Below, piece by piece: positions 1 to 7,887 of a stretch of 64,000 bases of DNA (positions are counted from its first letter, which is position 1; each line of letters begins with the position of its first letter). Made by a program: the position numbers and the translations under genes. The DNA comes from JACCTH01 sp035253825 (GTDB lineage Bacteria; Actinomycetota; Acidimicrobiia; Spongiisociales; ZC4RG35): contig DATFBM010000041.1 in assembly GCA_035253825.1 (NCBI GenBank), forward strand, positions 62,001 to 126,000. The letters are read 5' to 3'. The notes under the pieces were generated by a model that did no database searches, had not been told where the DNA came from, and was given only the letters and a program-made list of their open reading frames with translations.

Positions 1-640
1 GTTCGTCGGTCAACACGATCTCGAGGCCGCGATTGAGATAGGCCAGTTCGCGGAGCCTGGTGGAGATGGTGTCGTAGTCGAAGTCAGTCGTATCGGTAAA
101 GATCTGGGTGTCGGGCCAGAAGTTGATCGTGGTTCCACTGTTCTTTTTCCACGGCTTGAGCTTTTCGACCTTGGACAGCGGCTTGCCGCGGGAAAAACTC
201 TGCCCCCAGACGAATCCGTCCCGGCGAACCTCGGCATCGAGCTTTTGGGAAAGGGCGTTAACTACCGACACACCGACGCCATGCAACCCGCCGGAAACGG
301 TGTATGCCCCCTGTTCGAACTTTCCTCCGGCATGGAGCGTTCCTAGGACCACCGTCAGGGCCGACTGCCGCGTTTTGGGATGAATGTCAACAGGAATGCC
401 GCGGCCGTTGTCGATTACTCGCACTCCCCCATCAGCCAAAAGAGTCACATCGATGCGGGTTGCGAAGCCGGCCATGGCCTCGTCGACGGCGTTGTCGACC
501 ACCTCCCAAACCAGATGGTGGAGCCCGCGGGGGCCGGTCGAGCCGATGTACATGCCGGGCCGTTTCCGCACCGCTTCGAGACCCTCGAGGACGGTGATGT
601 CCCGGGCGTCATACGAGGCATTTCCGTTGGTAGCGGCCAA
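1..640 (-). CDS. gyrB: DNA gyrase subunit B, N-terminal part (cut by window edge)
   Basis: ATPase subunit of DNA gyrase, which introduces negative supercoils. About 213 N-terminal residues are present; the rest lies before base 1. The reverse-strand translation shows the GHKL ATPase hallmarks: LEAVRKRPGMYIGS near residue 20, VDNAVDEAMAG, DNGRGIPVD, and GGLHGVGVSVVNALS. A TGA lies directly upstream in frame, so TTG at 640-638 is the only possible start. AGGAG lies 4 bases before it. It is divergent from recF across 225 bases. Usually gyrB is co-directional with recF; here it is not. Confidence 0.95.
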   Translation of the reverse strand, partial: MAATNGNASYDARDITVLEGLEAVRKRPGMYIGSTGPRGLHHLVWEVVDNAVDEAMAGFATRIDVTLLADGGVRVIDNGRGIPVDIHPKTRQSALTVVLGTLHAGGKFEQGAYTVSGGLHGVGVSVVNALSQKLDAEVRRDGFVWGQSFSRGKPLSKVEKLKPWKKNSGTTINFWPDTQIFTDTTDFDYDTISTRLRELAYLNRGLEIVLTDE

Positions 641-723
641 ATCAGCTCCTGGCGACAACGTCTGGTCGGGGGCAATCGGGGCGGCGTTGAAGGCCGGAAA
701 AGTGGCCCGATTGCACGTTTGTA

Positions 724-729
724 ATTATA
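724..729 (-). promoter_or_regulatory. gyrB -10 element with adjacent dyad
   Basis: On the minus strand these bases read TATAAT, a perfect -10 hexamer, about 80 bases upstream of the gyrB start. Just upstream at 733-751 is a perfect inverted repeat, GTTCGA-N7-TCGAAC, covering the spacer between -10 and -35. The -35 itself is not clear. Operator function is inference. Confidence 0.5.
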
Positions 730-865
730 GCCGTTCGACCCGCCCTCGAACATCCTCTTGAGGGGCGGAAATGGCTGTCGTCACGGCCTTTTCCGCACTT
801 GCCCAGAGATCGTTTTTGCCTGGCCGTTAACCATCGCCGTCCCACGGTCTGGTTACCGTCGCGGG

Positions 866-1951
866 GTGCGCCTCTCCTGGCTTCAACTGCACAGCTTTCG
901 CTCCTACCCAGCCCTTGAATGGCGTCCCGATCCCGGAGTCAACATCCTCGTGGGCCGCAATGGAGCGGGGAAGACCAACCTCCTCGAAGCGATTGGGTTC
1001 CTGGCCAATCTGCGCTCCTTTCGCGGCGCCCCCGAGGAAACGTTGATTGCCCACGATGCCGAGACCGCCGTTGTACGGGGGGAAGAGTCTTCGGCGCAGG
1101 CGCTGGTTGAAGTCGAGATTGCACGCAAGGGGGGAAGGAGAACGCGGATCGGCCAGAAGTCGATCGGACGCACCTCCGATCTCCGGTCGGCTTTGAGAAC
1201 GGTTGCCTTTCTTCCCGATGATCTCGATCTCGTCAAGGGCTCTCCGGCCGGCCGTCGCGAGCTCCTCGACGATGTCGCCGGCCAGATCTGGCCCGGCGCC
1301 ACTCTCGATCAGGCTGAGTTCGATCGCACTCTTCGGCAGCGCAACACCTTCCTCAAGCAGGGCGACCGCGATCTCGCCACCCTCGAGGTGTGGGACACGC
1401 GCCTGGCGCAAGCTGCCGCCAAGGTTATGGGGCGTAGAGCGCGGGCGGCGGCGGCGCTTGAAGAGACCCTGGTCGAGTCTTACGGGAGGATCGCCGGCGA
1501 AGAGACCAGCGTTCGCTTCGCATATCAATCGGATTGGGGGGGAACCCTCGACCCGACTACCCCAGCCAGCGAGTGGGCCATGAGTTTGACCGCGGCCCTG
1601 CGCGAGCGACGCCGACTCGACTTCGAACTAAGGACAACCGGGAGCGGTCCCCACCGCGACGACCCCGCAATTTCGCTCGGGGGACAGGGCAGTCGCCATC
1701 AGGCCAGCCAGGGTGAACAACGAACGCTGGCCTTGGCGCTTCGACTTGCCACTCACCGGGCGGTCTCCCTGCAAACCGACCGACTGCCGCTCTTGCTTCT
1801 CGACGATGTGTACTCCGAGCTCGATCCCGAGCGCTCGAAGGCCCTCACCGATGCCCTCCCTGAGGCCCAGACCTTCGTCTCCACCACACGCCTCGAGGAA
1901 GTCCCCGTGCCCGGCCGGGCCTGGCAGGTCTCGGAAGGAGACATTCGTTGA
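866..1951 (+). CDS. recF: DNA replication and repair protein RecF
   Basis: SMC-like ATPase that loads RecA at ssDNA gaps. The 361-residue product begins with the typical RecF strand (RLSWLQLHSFRSY). Walker A (GRNGAGKTNLLEAI) lies near residue 30, an ABC signature-like SQGEQRTLALALRLA near 280, and Walker B LLLLDDVYSELD near 310. The frame stays open upstream to 758, but GTG at 866 matches the family N-terminus exactly. The last 4 bases overlap the next gene. Orientation opposite to dnaA and dnaN is unusual. Confidence 0.93.
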   Translation: MRLSWLQLHSFRSYPALEWRPDPGVNILVGRNGAGKTNLLEAIGFLANLRSFRGAPEETLIAHDAETAVVRGEESSAQALVEVEIARKGGRRTRIGQKSIGRTSDLRSALRTVAFLPDDLDLVKGSPAGRRELLDDVAGQIWPGATLDQAEFDRTLRQRNTFLKQGDRDLATLEVWDTRLAQAAAKVMGRRARAAAALEETLVESYGRIAGEETSVRFAYQSDWGGTLDPTTPASEWAMSLTAALRERRRLDFELRTTGSGPHRDDPAISLGGQGSRHQASQGEQRTLALALRLATHRAVSLQTDRLPLLLLDDVYSELDPERSKALTDALPEAQTFVSTTRLEEVPVPGRAWQVSEGDIR

Positions 1952-2247
1952 GCGCCAAACCCGAGGCCTTGGACTCTGTCCTTTCCCGGATCCTCGCCAA
2001 CCTTGGGCTTCCGCCTCCCGATCTCCTCCCCCGGCTCCAGCAGTCCTGGTCCGATCTAGCGGGTCCTCCTTGGGCCGGTCAGTCGGCGCCGGTTCTGCTC
2101 CGCCGGGGGGAATTGGTCGTCGAATCCGCCTCTCCGCAGCTGGTCTCGATCCTGCGCTACGCCAGCGGCGAGCTCTTGCGACGTCTCGACGAGGAGCTGG
2201 GTCCCGGAAGAATCGACACCATCAGGGTGACCGGACCGCGTCGCTGA
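1948..2247 (+). CDS. DUF721 (DciA-like) protein
   Basis: A 99-residue DUF721 protein of the type that follows recF in actinobacteria. DUF721 includes DciA, the helicase-loading factor of bacteria lacking DnaC/DnaI, so a replication role is plausible. It starts at TTG in a TTGA overlap with the recF stop, with GGAAGGAG 7 bases upstream, so recF and this gene are translationally coupled. Its stop codon abuts the dnaN stop with no intervening base. The family call rests on position and the hydrophobic pattern (LVVESASPQLVSILRYAS). Confidence 0.8.
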   Translation: MSAKPEALDSVLSRILANLGLPPPDLLPRLQQSWSDLAGPPWAGQSAPVLLRRGELVVESASPQLVSILRYASGELLRRLDEELGPGRIDTIRVTGPRR

Positions 2248-3327
2248 TCAAATCCGAACCGGCATCAGCAAGTAGAGGAAGCCACCTTCGCCGCCGTCAT
2301 CGAGGACGCTCGCCTTGAGAGAGTCGATCATCCGGATTCGGACTTTGTCCCCCGCGATCACCGATACCCCATCCGAGAGGTAGCGCGGATTGAAAGCGAT
2401 CAGAATCTCTTCGGGGCCCACGAACTCGGCATCGAGATGCTCCACCTCGCCGCCCACGTCCTGGCGGGTGACATTCACCTCTACCCCACCGTTTCCGATC
2501 TTGAGACGGACGGGAATGTGATCCTCGGCCACCAGCGTGACCCGGCCCAAAGCATCGAGCAGAGCCTCTTTCTCCATTAACACTTGGGCGGGGTAACTCT
2601 CGGGGAGAAGGGATCGGTACTTCGGAAATGATCCCTCGATGAGCCGTAGGCGCAGCGATCCCCGGTCCGAGGAGAAGACCGCTTCGCGACTAGCCATGCC
2701 TGCCTGAACCTTCGGCCCCCCAATGGTGCGCGCCAATTCCCGCAAGCCCCGGGCCGGCACCAAACCCGAGCCGATCGATCCCATCCCCGGCAGGTCTCGC
2801 ACCGAAAGTCGATAAGAGTCCGTCGCCACCAAGCGGAGTCCCTCGTCGGCGGGCTCAAACAAAACGCCGGTCAGGATGGGGCGAGCGCTATCGGAGGATG
2901 ACGCCACCACGACTTGGTTAAGGCCATTAACTAATTCTTCTCCGTCAACTTCCACCCCATCAACCGGAGTCGTGTCCAGATTCGGGAAGTCATCCAGGGT
3001 CAAGGTGCGCAGAGTGAAGCGGGGTCCTTTTCCTTGAATCTCGGCGTCACCTCCGCCGACCGTCATGGTCACCACTCCGGGCGGCATCTTCCGCACCGAC
3101 TCGGCCAAGAGTCGACCCGGGATCACTGCCCGGCCCTCCTCCATTACCTCCACCGGACCAGACGTGGTCACGGTGACCTCGAGGTCGGTGCCGGTCACGG
3201 TGAGAACGCCCCCGCTCGCCTCGCATAACAACCCTTGTAAGACCGGGAGAGCCGATCGCGCGGCGACGGCCCGGTTGGCACGACTGAAGATGTCGGCAAG
3301 GTCGTCGCGTTCGCCCCTGATTTTCAC
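2248..3327 (-). CDS. dnaN: DNA polymerase III sliding clamp (beta subunit)
   Basis: Ring-shaped processivity clamp. The 359 residues show the three-fold DnaN pattern (ANRAVAARSALPVLQGLL near the N-terminus, a RPILTGVLF motif near 150, and the C-terminal YLLMPVRI that binds in the ring). Length is normal. It starts at GTG with AGGAAGGA upstream. It follows dnaA on the same strand after 189 bases, and converges with DUF721 stop-to-stop. Confidence 0.96.
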   Translation of the reverse strand: MKIRGERDDLADIFSRANRAVAARSALPVLQGLLCEASGGVLTVTGTDLEVTVTTSGPVEVMEEGRAVIPGRLLAESVRKMPPGVVTMTVGGGDAEIQGKGPRFTLRTLTLDDFPNLDTTPVDGVEVDGEELVNGLNQVVVASSSDSARPILTGVLFEPADEGLRLVATDSYRLSVRDLPGMGSIGSGLVPARGLRELARTIGGPKVQAGMASREAVFSSDRGSLRLRLIEGSFPKYRSLLPESYPAQVLMEKEALLDALGRVTLVAEDHIPVRLKIGNGGVEVNVTRQDVGGEVEHLDAEFVGPEEILIAFNPRYLSDGVSVIAGDKVRIRMIDSLKASVLDDGGEGGFLYLLMPVRI

Positions 3328-3360
3328 AACCGTTTCTTCCTTCCTGGATCTACTAAGGGA

Positions 3361-3372
3361 TTCTTATAAGAA
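3361..3372. repeat. Perfect 12-bp palindrome in the dnaA-dnaN gap
   Basis: TTCTTATAAGAA is self-complementary and sits in a locally AT-rich patch of an otherwise GC-rich 189-base gap between dnaA and dnaN, 34 bases upstream of the dnaN start. In mycobacteria oriC lies in this gap, but I see no good DnaA boxes here. A regulatory site for dnaN or part of an unwinding element are both possible. Confidence 0.4.
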
Positions 3373-3516
3373 ACTTAGAAGAGGTAGTAGGGATTGGGGA
3401 AACCGGGGAAAAAGCCGTTTCGCCTTCTCGTGGCGGACTTTCTGTGCCAACAGCGCCTGGGGATTGTCGTCCGACTTCTCCTCCGATGCCGGTGACGAAG
3501 CTCACAAGGGGCCAAC

Positions 3517-4905
3517 TTATGCCCCTCTTTTCCGCAATTGTTGGAGGAGGCTGTGGACACGATCAAAGACCGCCCGATCGGATCGAATCACTCGCTTTAC
3601 CTTGTCGAGGGAGTGGATGACAGTGGTGTGATCCCGGCCCCCAAAGACCTCGCCGATCTTGGGTAGCGAAAGATCGGTCAGCTCCCGGCAAAGGTACATG
3701 CCGACCTGACGACATAACACCAGTGGCTGGCGGCGGCTCGGCCCCTGCACTTCTGCCACCGAGAACCCATAGGAGTCGGCGGTGGCGGCGATGATGTCCA
3801 GTGCCTGCAATGGAGCCCCGTTCTTCTTGCCATGGTCGCCGAGGACCTTCTCAGCCATGGCGAGGTCGATCTCCCGGTGGGTCAGGGCAGCGAAAGCAGT
3901 GACCCGGGTCAGAGCTCCCTCCAGCTCGCGAATGTTGTCAGAGACGCTGCTGGCGATGTACTCGAGGACTTCTTGCGGCACCCGCTTCGGTGCAAACTCG
4001 GCACCTCGCTTGAGAATGGCGAGGCGGGTCTCGAGCAGCGGAGGCTGGATGTCTGTGACCAGTCCCCACTCGAACCGTGAACGGAGCCGATCCTCGACGG
4101 TGAAGTTACGGGGATGGCGATCGGAGGTGATCACGAGCTGCTTTCCCAACTGGTGAAGGGTGTTAAAGGTATGGAAGAACTCCTCGAGGATCTGCTCCTT
4201 GCGTTCAAAGAATTGGACGTCGTCCAGGAGGAGGACGTCGGTGCTTCGATACCGGTGCTTGAAATCGTCGACTCGCTTACGGCGAATGCAGTCGATGAAA
4301 TCGTTGAGGAACTTCTCCGAGGTGACGTAACGGACCAAAAGGCTGGGATAGAACTCATGCACGTGATGACCAACGGCATGGAGCAGGTGGGTCTTACCGA
4401 GACCGGCTCCCCCGAAGATAAAGAGGGGGTTGTATGAGACTCCCGGCTGATCCGCCACCGCTTGCGCCGCGGCCAGGGCGAACTGGTTGGATTCCCCCTG
4501 GATGAAGCTTTCGAAGCGGTAACGCCCGAACAGCGGTGAGGGGTTGGTCTCGTATCTGGGCTCGACCTCACTGGCCGACGGATGGGTAGGAGCCGGACCA
4601 GCTTCCGGCGCCGGGGCCTCAGTTTCCTCGGCCGGGAGATAGGGAGAGAGGGCAACGAGGGAGATGGTCATCTCGGAGCCAAAAACCTGACGAAAGATCG
4701 ATTCGATTTGCTTCCCGTGCTTCTCTTCGACCCATGTGCGGTGAAACTCGTTAGGAGCGATCAGGGTTACTTGGCTCGAGCCCAGCTCGGGCTGCAGTTT
4801 GCCCAACCACTTCTGCCAATTGGCCGGAGAGACCGATCCCCGCAAAGTCGTCTGAAATTCCTCCCACTGACGCGATGTCGCCTCCTCAAGCGAAAATCCA
4901 TGCAC
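3517..4905 (-). CDS. dnaA: Chromosomal replication initiator DnaA
   Basis: AAA+ initiator that binds DnaA boxes and melts oriC. The 462-residue product has domain I (WQKWLGKLQPELGSS), a short linker, an AAA+ core (Walker A GGAGLGKTHLLHAVGHH near 170; Walker B VLLLDDVQFF near 235) and the C-terminal DnaA-box reader with signature FGGRDHTTVIHSLDKV. GTG at 4905 was chosen because of the strong GGAGGGAGG upstream and because the frame upstream runs into the regulatory region. A longer form to 5013 is possible but has no family support. Confidence 0.95.
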   Translation of the reverse strand: MHGFSLEEATSRQWEEFQTTLRGSVSPANWQKWLGKLQPELGSSQVTLIAPNEFHRTWVEEKHGKQIESIFRQVFGSEMTISLVALSPYLPAEETEAPAPEAGPAPTHPSASEVEPRYETNPSPLFGRYRFESFIQGESNQFALAAAQAVADQPGVSYNPLFIFGGAGLGKTHLLHAVGHHVHEFYPSLLVRYVTSEKFLNDFIDCIRRKRVDDFKHRYRSTDVLLLDDVQFFERKEQILEEFFHTFNTLHQLGKQLVITSDRHPRNFTVEDRLRSRFEWGLVTDIQPPLLETRLAILKRGAEFAPKRVPQEVLEYIASSVSDNIRELEGALTRVTAFAALTHREIDLAMAEKVLGDHGKKNGAPLQALDIIAATADSYGFSVAEVQGPSRRQPLVLCRQVGMYLCRELTDLSLPKIGEVFGGRDHTTVIHSLDKVKRVIRSDRAVFDRVHSLLQQLRKRGA

Positions 4906-5107
4906 TCGTCCCTCCCTCCGGAGATCGGTTTCCCACAAAACCTTCCACAGCTGTGGAAACCCGATCTCAGACCAAAAACTCGGCGACCTCGCGGCCGCGA
5001 AACAGCTCCTCACTCCCTGCCGGCAAGCCGGCGTTTCCCACTACGGACGCGTCGAACCAAGACTCCTCTAGGGGAAGTGAGTCGATCTGCGTACGCAGCG
5101 GCGAGCG

Positions 5108-5136
5108 ATTTTGCAGGGGTTGTCAGAAAGCGTCAA
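5108..5136 (-). promoter_or_regulatory. dnaA promoter
   Basis: Reading on the minus strand: TTGACG (5136-5131), 17-base spacer, CAAAAT (5113-5108). Predicted transcription starts about 195 bases upstream of dnaA. DnaA-box-like sites lie both upstream (5155-5163) and in the leader (4929-4958), a typical arrangement for autoregulation. Confidence 0.5.
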
Positions 5137-5276
5137 GAGCGCGCAATCCACCCTTGTGGATAGTGCCGATACCCGTAATCGATCGTATCCATATGGGTTT
5201 TTGACCCGACGTATGGCTAGGGAGTGCCGCTCGACCCCTCGCAGGCAAACTGCTTTTTTTTCGCGAAGGCCAGGCT

Positions 5277-5306
5277 TTGACACAAATCTCGCCGGCGCAA
5301 TAACCT
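5277..5306 (+). promoter_or_regulatory. rpmH promoter
   Basis: TTGACA (5277-5282), an 18-base spacer, then TAACCT (5301-5306), the best sigma70-type match in the region, 42 bases upstream of the rpmH ATG. It probably drives rpmH and the downstream rnpA-yidD-yidC-jag run. Confidence 0.6.
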
Positions 5307-5347
5307 TGTCCGGTCCGCCCACCCCTTGTGTCGGGGTGATTGCCACC

Positions 5348-5482
5348 ATGAAAAGAACCTTCCAACCCAAAGTACGCCGCCGAAAAAGGAACCACGGATT
5401 TCGTCATCGCATGGCCGATCGGGCCGGGCGAGCGATCCTCAAGGCCCGTAGGGCCAAGGGTCGCAAGCGGCTCGCAGCCTGA
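5348..5482 (+). CDS. rpmH: 50S ribosomal protein bL34
   Basis: 44 residues, the normal length, beginning MKRTFQPKVRRRKRNHGFRHRM, the bL34 signature, and very rich in Lys and Arg. The frame is open well upstream, but ATG 5348 gives the exact family start. First gene of the conserved rpmH-rnpA-yidD-yidC-jag-rsmG-parAB run, divergent from dnaA. Confidence 0.97.
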   Translation: MKRTFQPKVRRRKRNHGFRHRMADRAGRAILKARRAKGRKRLAA

Positions 5483-5511
5483 CGCGGCCCCGCAGCGCTC
5501 GGCCCATTTCG

Positions 5512-5811
5512 ATGAAGAAGGCGGCCGATTTTCGCCGGGTTCTCGACACCGGTCGGCGTCGCAAGGTAGGCGGGCTTTTGGTTGTCCGCAGCCCTGGCCA
5601 ACCCGACCAGATCCGCATCGGGTTGGTGGCAGGGAAACGAATAGGAAACGCAGTGCAGCGAAATCGAATCAGGCGCCGCCTCCGAGCGGCGGCAGGCGAC
5701 GCCGAGCTACCCGTCGGTTTCGACTACGTGTTGATCCCCGAGCGGGAGGCCGGTAACGCCCCCTATCCGCGCCTGGTCGAGTGGGTGACGATTGCCTGCC
5801 GGCGCGACTGA
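5512..5811 (+). CDS. rnpA: Ribonuclease P protein component
   Basis: Protein subunit of RNase P, which trims tRNA 5' leaders. Shows ADFRRVLDTGRR at the N-terminus and the RNR motif (AVQRNRIRRRLRAAA) near residue 50. At 99 residues it is somewhat shorter than the usual 110-120. There is no clear alternative start upstream before the rpmH stop. It ends 5 bases before the chosen yidD ATG. Confidence 0.9.
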   Translation: MKKAADFRRVLDTGRRRKVGGLLVVRSPGQPDQIRIGLVAGKRIGNAVQRNRIRRRLRAAAGDAELPVGFDYVLIPEREAGNAPYPRLVEWVTIACRRD

Positions 5812-5815
5812 ATTC

Positions 5816-6082
5816 ATGCCTAATCCCCGATTCAGCCGACAGACCAGAGAGCGCCCCCTCTCGATACTGGCGGTTTTCCTGATCCGTGCCTATCAGAGGC
5901 TGCTGAGCCCTCGCCTGGGGCGCAATTGCCGCTATTTCCCCAGCTGCTCGCAGTACGCGATCGAGGCGATCGAGCTTCACGGGATCGTCCGCGGGGGCCT
6001 TCTCGGGCTGCGACGCCTCGGTCGGTGCCACCCGTTCCATTCCGGCGGGCTTGACCCGGTTCCTCCCCCCAGGTCGCGGTAA
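5816..6082 (+). CDS. yidD: Membrane protein insertion efficiency factor YidD
   Basis: 88 residues with the YidD signature: LIRAYQRLLSPRLGRNCRYFPSCSQYAIEAIE, including the paired Cys residues in CRYFPSCS. Small amphipathic membrane-associated factor helping YidC/Sec insertion. A TTG at 5792 would overlap rnpA; ATG 5816 better fits the family. Its TAA is immediately followed by the yidC ATG. Confidence 0.92.
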   Translation: MPNPRFSRQTRERPLSILAVFLIRAYQRLLSPRLGRNCRYFPSCSQYAIEAIELHGIVRGGLLGLRRLGRCHPFHSGGLDPVPPPRSR

Positions 6083-6934
6083 ATGGGCGAGATCTTCAAC
6101 GGGCTCCAGAACGCCCTCGGCAGCGCCTTGGCGTTCTTCTACGACCTCATTCCCTCCTATGGGCTAGCGATCATTCTCCTCACAGTGGCGGTGAACCTCC
6201 TCCTGTTCCCGCTCACTCTCAAGCAAACCCGCTCCACTCGAGCCTTCACCGCCATCCAACCCGAGATTCGCCGCATCCAAAAGGAATACAAGGATCGGCC
6301 CGAGGAGATGCAGAAGGAGTTGATGCGGGTCCAGCGGGAGGCCGGCGCCACTCCCGGAGGGTGCCTCCTTCCCCTCATCGTTCAGTTTCCGATCTGGTTG
6401 GCCCTCTTCCGGGTCCTCAGCGCCCCCGGCCACATCCCGCCCGGATCGGGTTTGGCAAATGCCATCGCCGCCGGGAACAACCGCTTCCTAGGAATGGATC
6501 TGGGAAAGCGGGTCTCGGAAGCGGTGGCCGAAGGTATCGGCTCGGCTCTTCCCTACCTGGGAATGCTGGCGGTGATGGTGGCCACCCAGTACGTCCAGAC
6601 CTGGCATGCCACTTCCGGTCAGGCCCGGCCCGACAACCCCCAGGCCGCCGCCGGCCAGGCGGTCAGCCGGATCATGCCCCTCTTCATCGGGATCGTCTCC
6701 TACAACTTTCCGGCCGGATTGGTCCTCTACTGGATGACTGGAAATATTTTCCGGTTGCTCCAACAGATCGTGATCTTCAAGATCGACGGCCGGCCTCAAC
6801 TCGTGCCCGCCGACTCCAGCCGTCAAGCTGGCGCCAAGGACGCAGCGCGGACCAAGTCGGAGAGCAATGAGCCGGAGATCCGAAAGGCGCAGCAGGGTGC
6901 GGTCGACAAGCGCCGCCGCCGCAGGCGGAAATAG
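6083..6934 (+). CDS. yidC: Membrane protein insertase YidC/OxaA
   Basis: Inserts and folds inner-membrane proteins. 283 residues, the short Gram-positive-type form without the large periplasmic domain. A first hydrophobic segment at 20-45 (YGLAIILLTVAVNLLLFPLT) is followed by the conserved KQTRSTRAFTAIQPEIRRIQKEY cytoplasmic hairpin, then more membrane segments including LPLIVQFPIWLALFRVL and FPAGLVLYWMTGNIF. A very basic C-terminal tail ends RRRRRR-K and may contact ribosomes. No signal peptidase II lipobox is obvious. Confidence 0.95.
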   Translation: MGEIFNGLQNALGSALAFFYDLIPSYGLAIILLTVAVNLLLFPLTLKQTRSTRAFTAIQPEIRRIQKEYKDRPEEMQKELMRVQREAGATPGGCLLPLIVQFPIWLALFRVLSAPGHIPPGSGLANAIAAGNNRFLGMDLGKRVSEAVAEGIGSALPYLGMLAVMVATQYVQTWHATSGQARPDNPQAAAGQAVSRIMPLFIGIVSYNFPAGLVLYWMTGNIFRLLQQIVIFKIDGRPQLVPADSSRQAGAKDAARTKSESNEPEIRKAQQGAVDKRRRRRRK

Positions 6935-6952
6935 CAAGAACGAGGAAGTGAA

Positions 6953-7864
6953 ATGGTCGAGTGGGTAGAGGTTCGCGGAAAGAGCATTGAGGTGGCGGTA
7001 GCGGCGGCCATGAGCGAGCTGGGGGTAACAGAGCGCTCGGACGTGGACGTCGAAGTGGTGCAGGAACCCGAGAAGGGCTTTCTGGGCCTCGGGGGTCGGG
7101 ACGCCATTGTCAGGGTCAAACCTCGAGTGCGACGAGGACGGGGTCGGGACCGACGCCCCCGGGCCGGGGGCGGCCGGAGCGGTGGTTCCCGCCCGGAGGG
7201 TCGGGGCCGGGAGGCCGGAACCCGCAGCGGGGGTCAACGGGGGAGCAACGCTCCTCGTCCCCAGGGCCGCAGCGGCGGGAACTCTCGCCCAGCCCCGAGG
7301 GTGCGGAATTCAGAGGCATCTGGCCGCGCCGAGCGTCCACCGGTCGATGTCAACCCCGCCGAACAGGCGCCGGTGGTCGAGCAGTTTCTCCGCGGTCTGA
7401 TCGAGTCCTTCGGGCTCGAGGGCTCGGTTCGGGTGGAAATCGAGGAAGACGTCATCATTGCCACGGTCGAAGGAGAACAGACCGAAGCTCTGGTGGGCGT
7501 GAGGGGCTCGGTGCTCGACGCCGTTCACGAGATCACCAAAACCACCCTTCACCGGCAGTTCAAGGACACCGCCCGGGTCCGCCTCGACATTGCCGGGTAT
7601 GCCGAGCGGCGCCGTCAGGCCCTCAGTATCTATGCCGGCCAGCTCATCGACCAGGTGGTGAGCGAGGGAGGCGAGATCATGCTTGAACCGATGAGCGCGG
7701 CGGATCGCAAAGTCATCCACGATGCGGTGGCAGCGGTCGCTGGCGTCCGCTCGTACTCGGAGGGCGAGCCGCCGCGACGATACGTTGTCATCTCTCAGGT
7801 CGAAGACGAGCTGGTCGACGAGGCCGAGGGGCCTGACGGGGTCGACCAGGTTGACGAGGGCTAA
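6953..7864 (+). CDS. jag: Jag/KhpB RNA-binding protein
   Basis: 303 residues: Jag_N domain (EVRGKSIEVAVAAAMSELG with EKGFLGLGGRDA) at 1-50, a long low-complexity linker rich in Arg, Gly, Pro and Ser (about 60-125), a KH domain (VGVRGSVLDAVHEITKTT) and a C-terminal R3H domain (PMSAADRKVIHDAVA). Found next to yidC in most Gram-positives; the family binds RNA and influences cell elongation and division. The RGR/SGG-rich linker is longer than typical and may bind RNA non-specifically (inference). Confidence 0.92.
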   Translation: MVEWVEVRGKSIEVAVAAAMSELGVTERSDVDVEVVQEPEKGFLGLGGRDAIVRVKPRVRRGRGRDRRPRAGGGRSGGSRPEGRGREAGTRSGGQRGSNAPRPQGRSGGNSRPAPRVRNSEASGRAERPPVDVNPAEQAPVVEQFLRGLIESFGLEGSVRVEIEEDVIIATVEGEQTEALVGVRGSVLDAVHEITKTTLHRQFKDTARVRLDIAGYAERRRQALSIYAGQLIDQVVSEGGEIMLEPMSAADRKVIHDAVAAVAGVRSYSEGEPPRRYVVISQVEDELVDEAEGPDGVDQVDEG

Positions 7865-7871
7865 ACCCTCT

Positions 7872-7887
7872 AGTTTCACGTGAATCC
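7872..7887. promoter_or_regulatory. parS-like centromere site on the rsmG start codon
   Basis: The sequence contains GTTTCACGTGAA, matching 13 of 16 positions of the ParB-binding consensus TGTTTCACGTGAAACA, with the central 12 bases intact. It spans the rsmG GTG start (7880) and lies 0.6 kb upstream of parA. ParB encoded at 9307-10152 is the expected ligand. Confidence 0.8.

Larger units (their letters stand above)
4906..5347. other. Candidate oriC / dnaA-rpmH regulatory region
   Basis: 442 bases with no gene between divergent dnaA and rpmH. It holds a 16-bp perfect palindrome TTCCACAGCTGTGGAA (4943-4958), made of two face-to-face DnaA-box-like halves; a further box-like TTTCCCACA (4929-4937); and TGTGGATAG (5155-5163), one mismatch from the TTATCCACA consensus. 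The last forms an ATCCAC-N4-GTGGAT inverted repeat (5146-5161). It also carries promoters for both flanking genes. The box cluster supports an origin or dnaA autoregulation; no strong AT-rich unwinding element is visible. Confidence 0.6.

Noticed and set aside
733..751. LexA/SOS box at gyrB
   Set aside because: The actinobacterial box is TCGAAC-N4-GTTCGA; here the halves are in reverse order with 7 bases between.
758..865. N-terminal extension of recF
   Set aside because: Open frame, but the family N-terminus begins exactly at GTG 866 and the extra residues have no RecF character.
7110..7400. Alternative plus-strand frame over the Jag linker
   Set aside because: Low-complexity GC-rich DNA; the jag frame is continuous with recognised domains at both ends.
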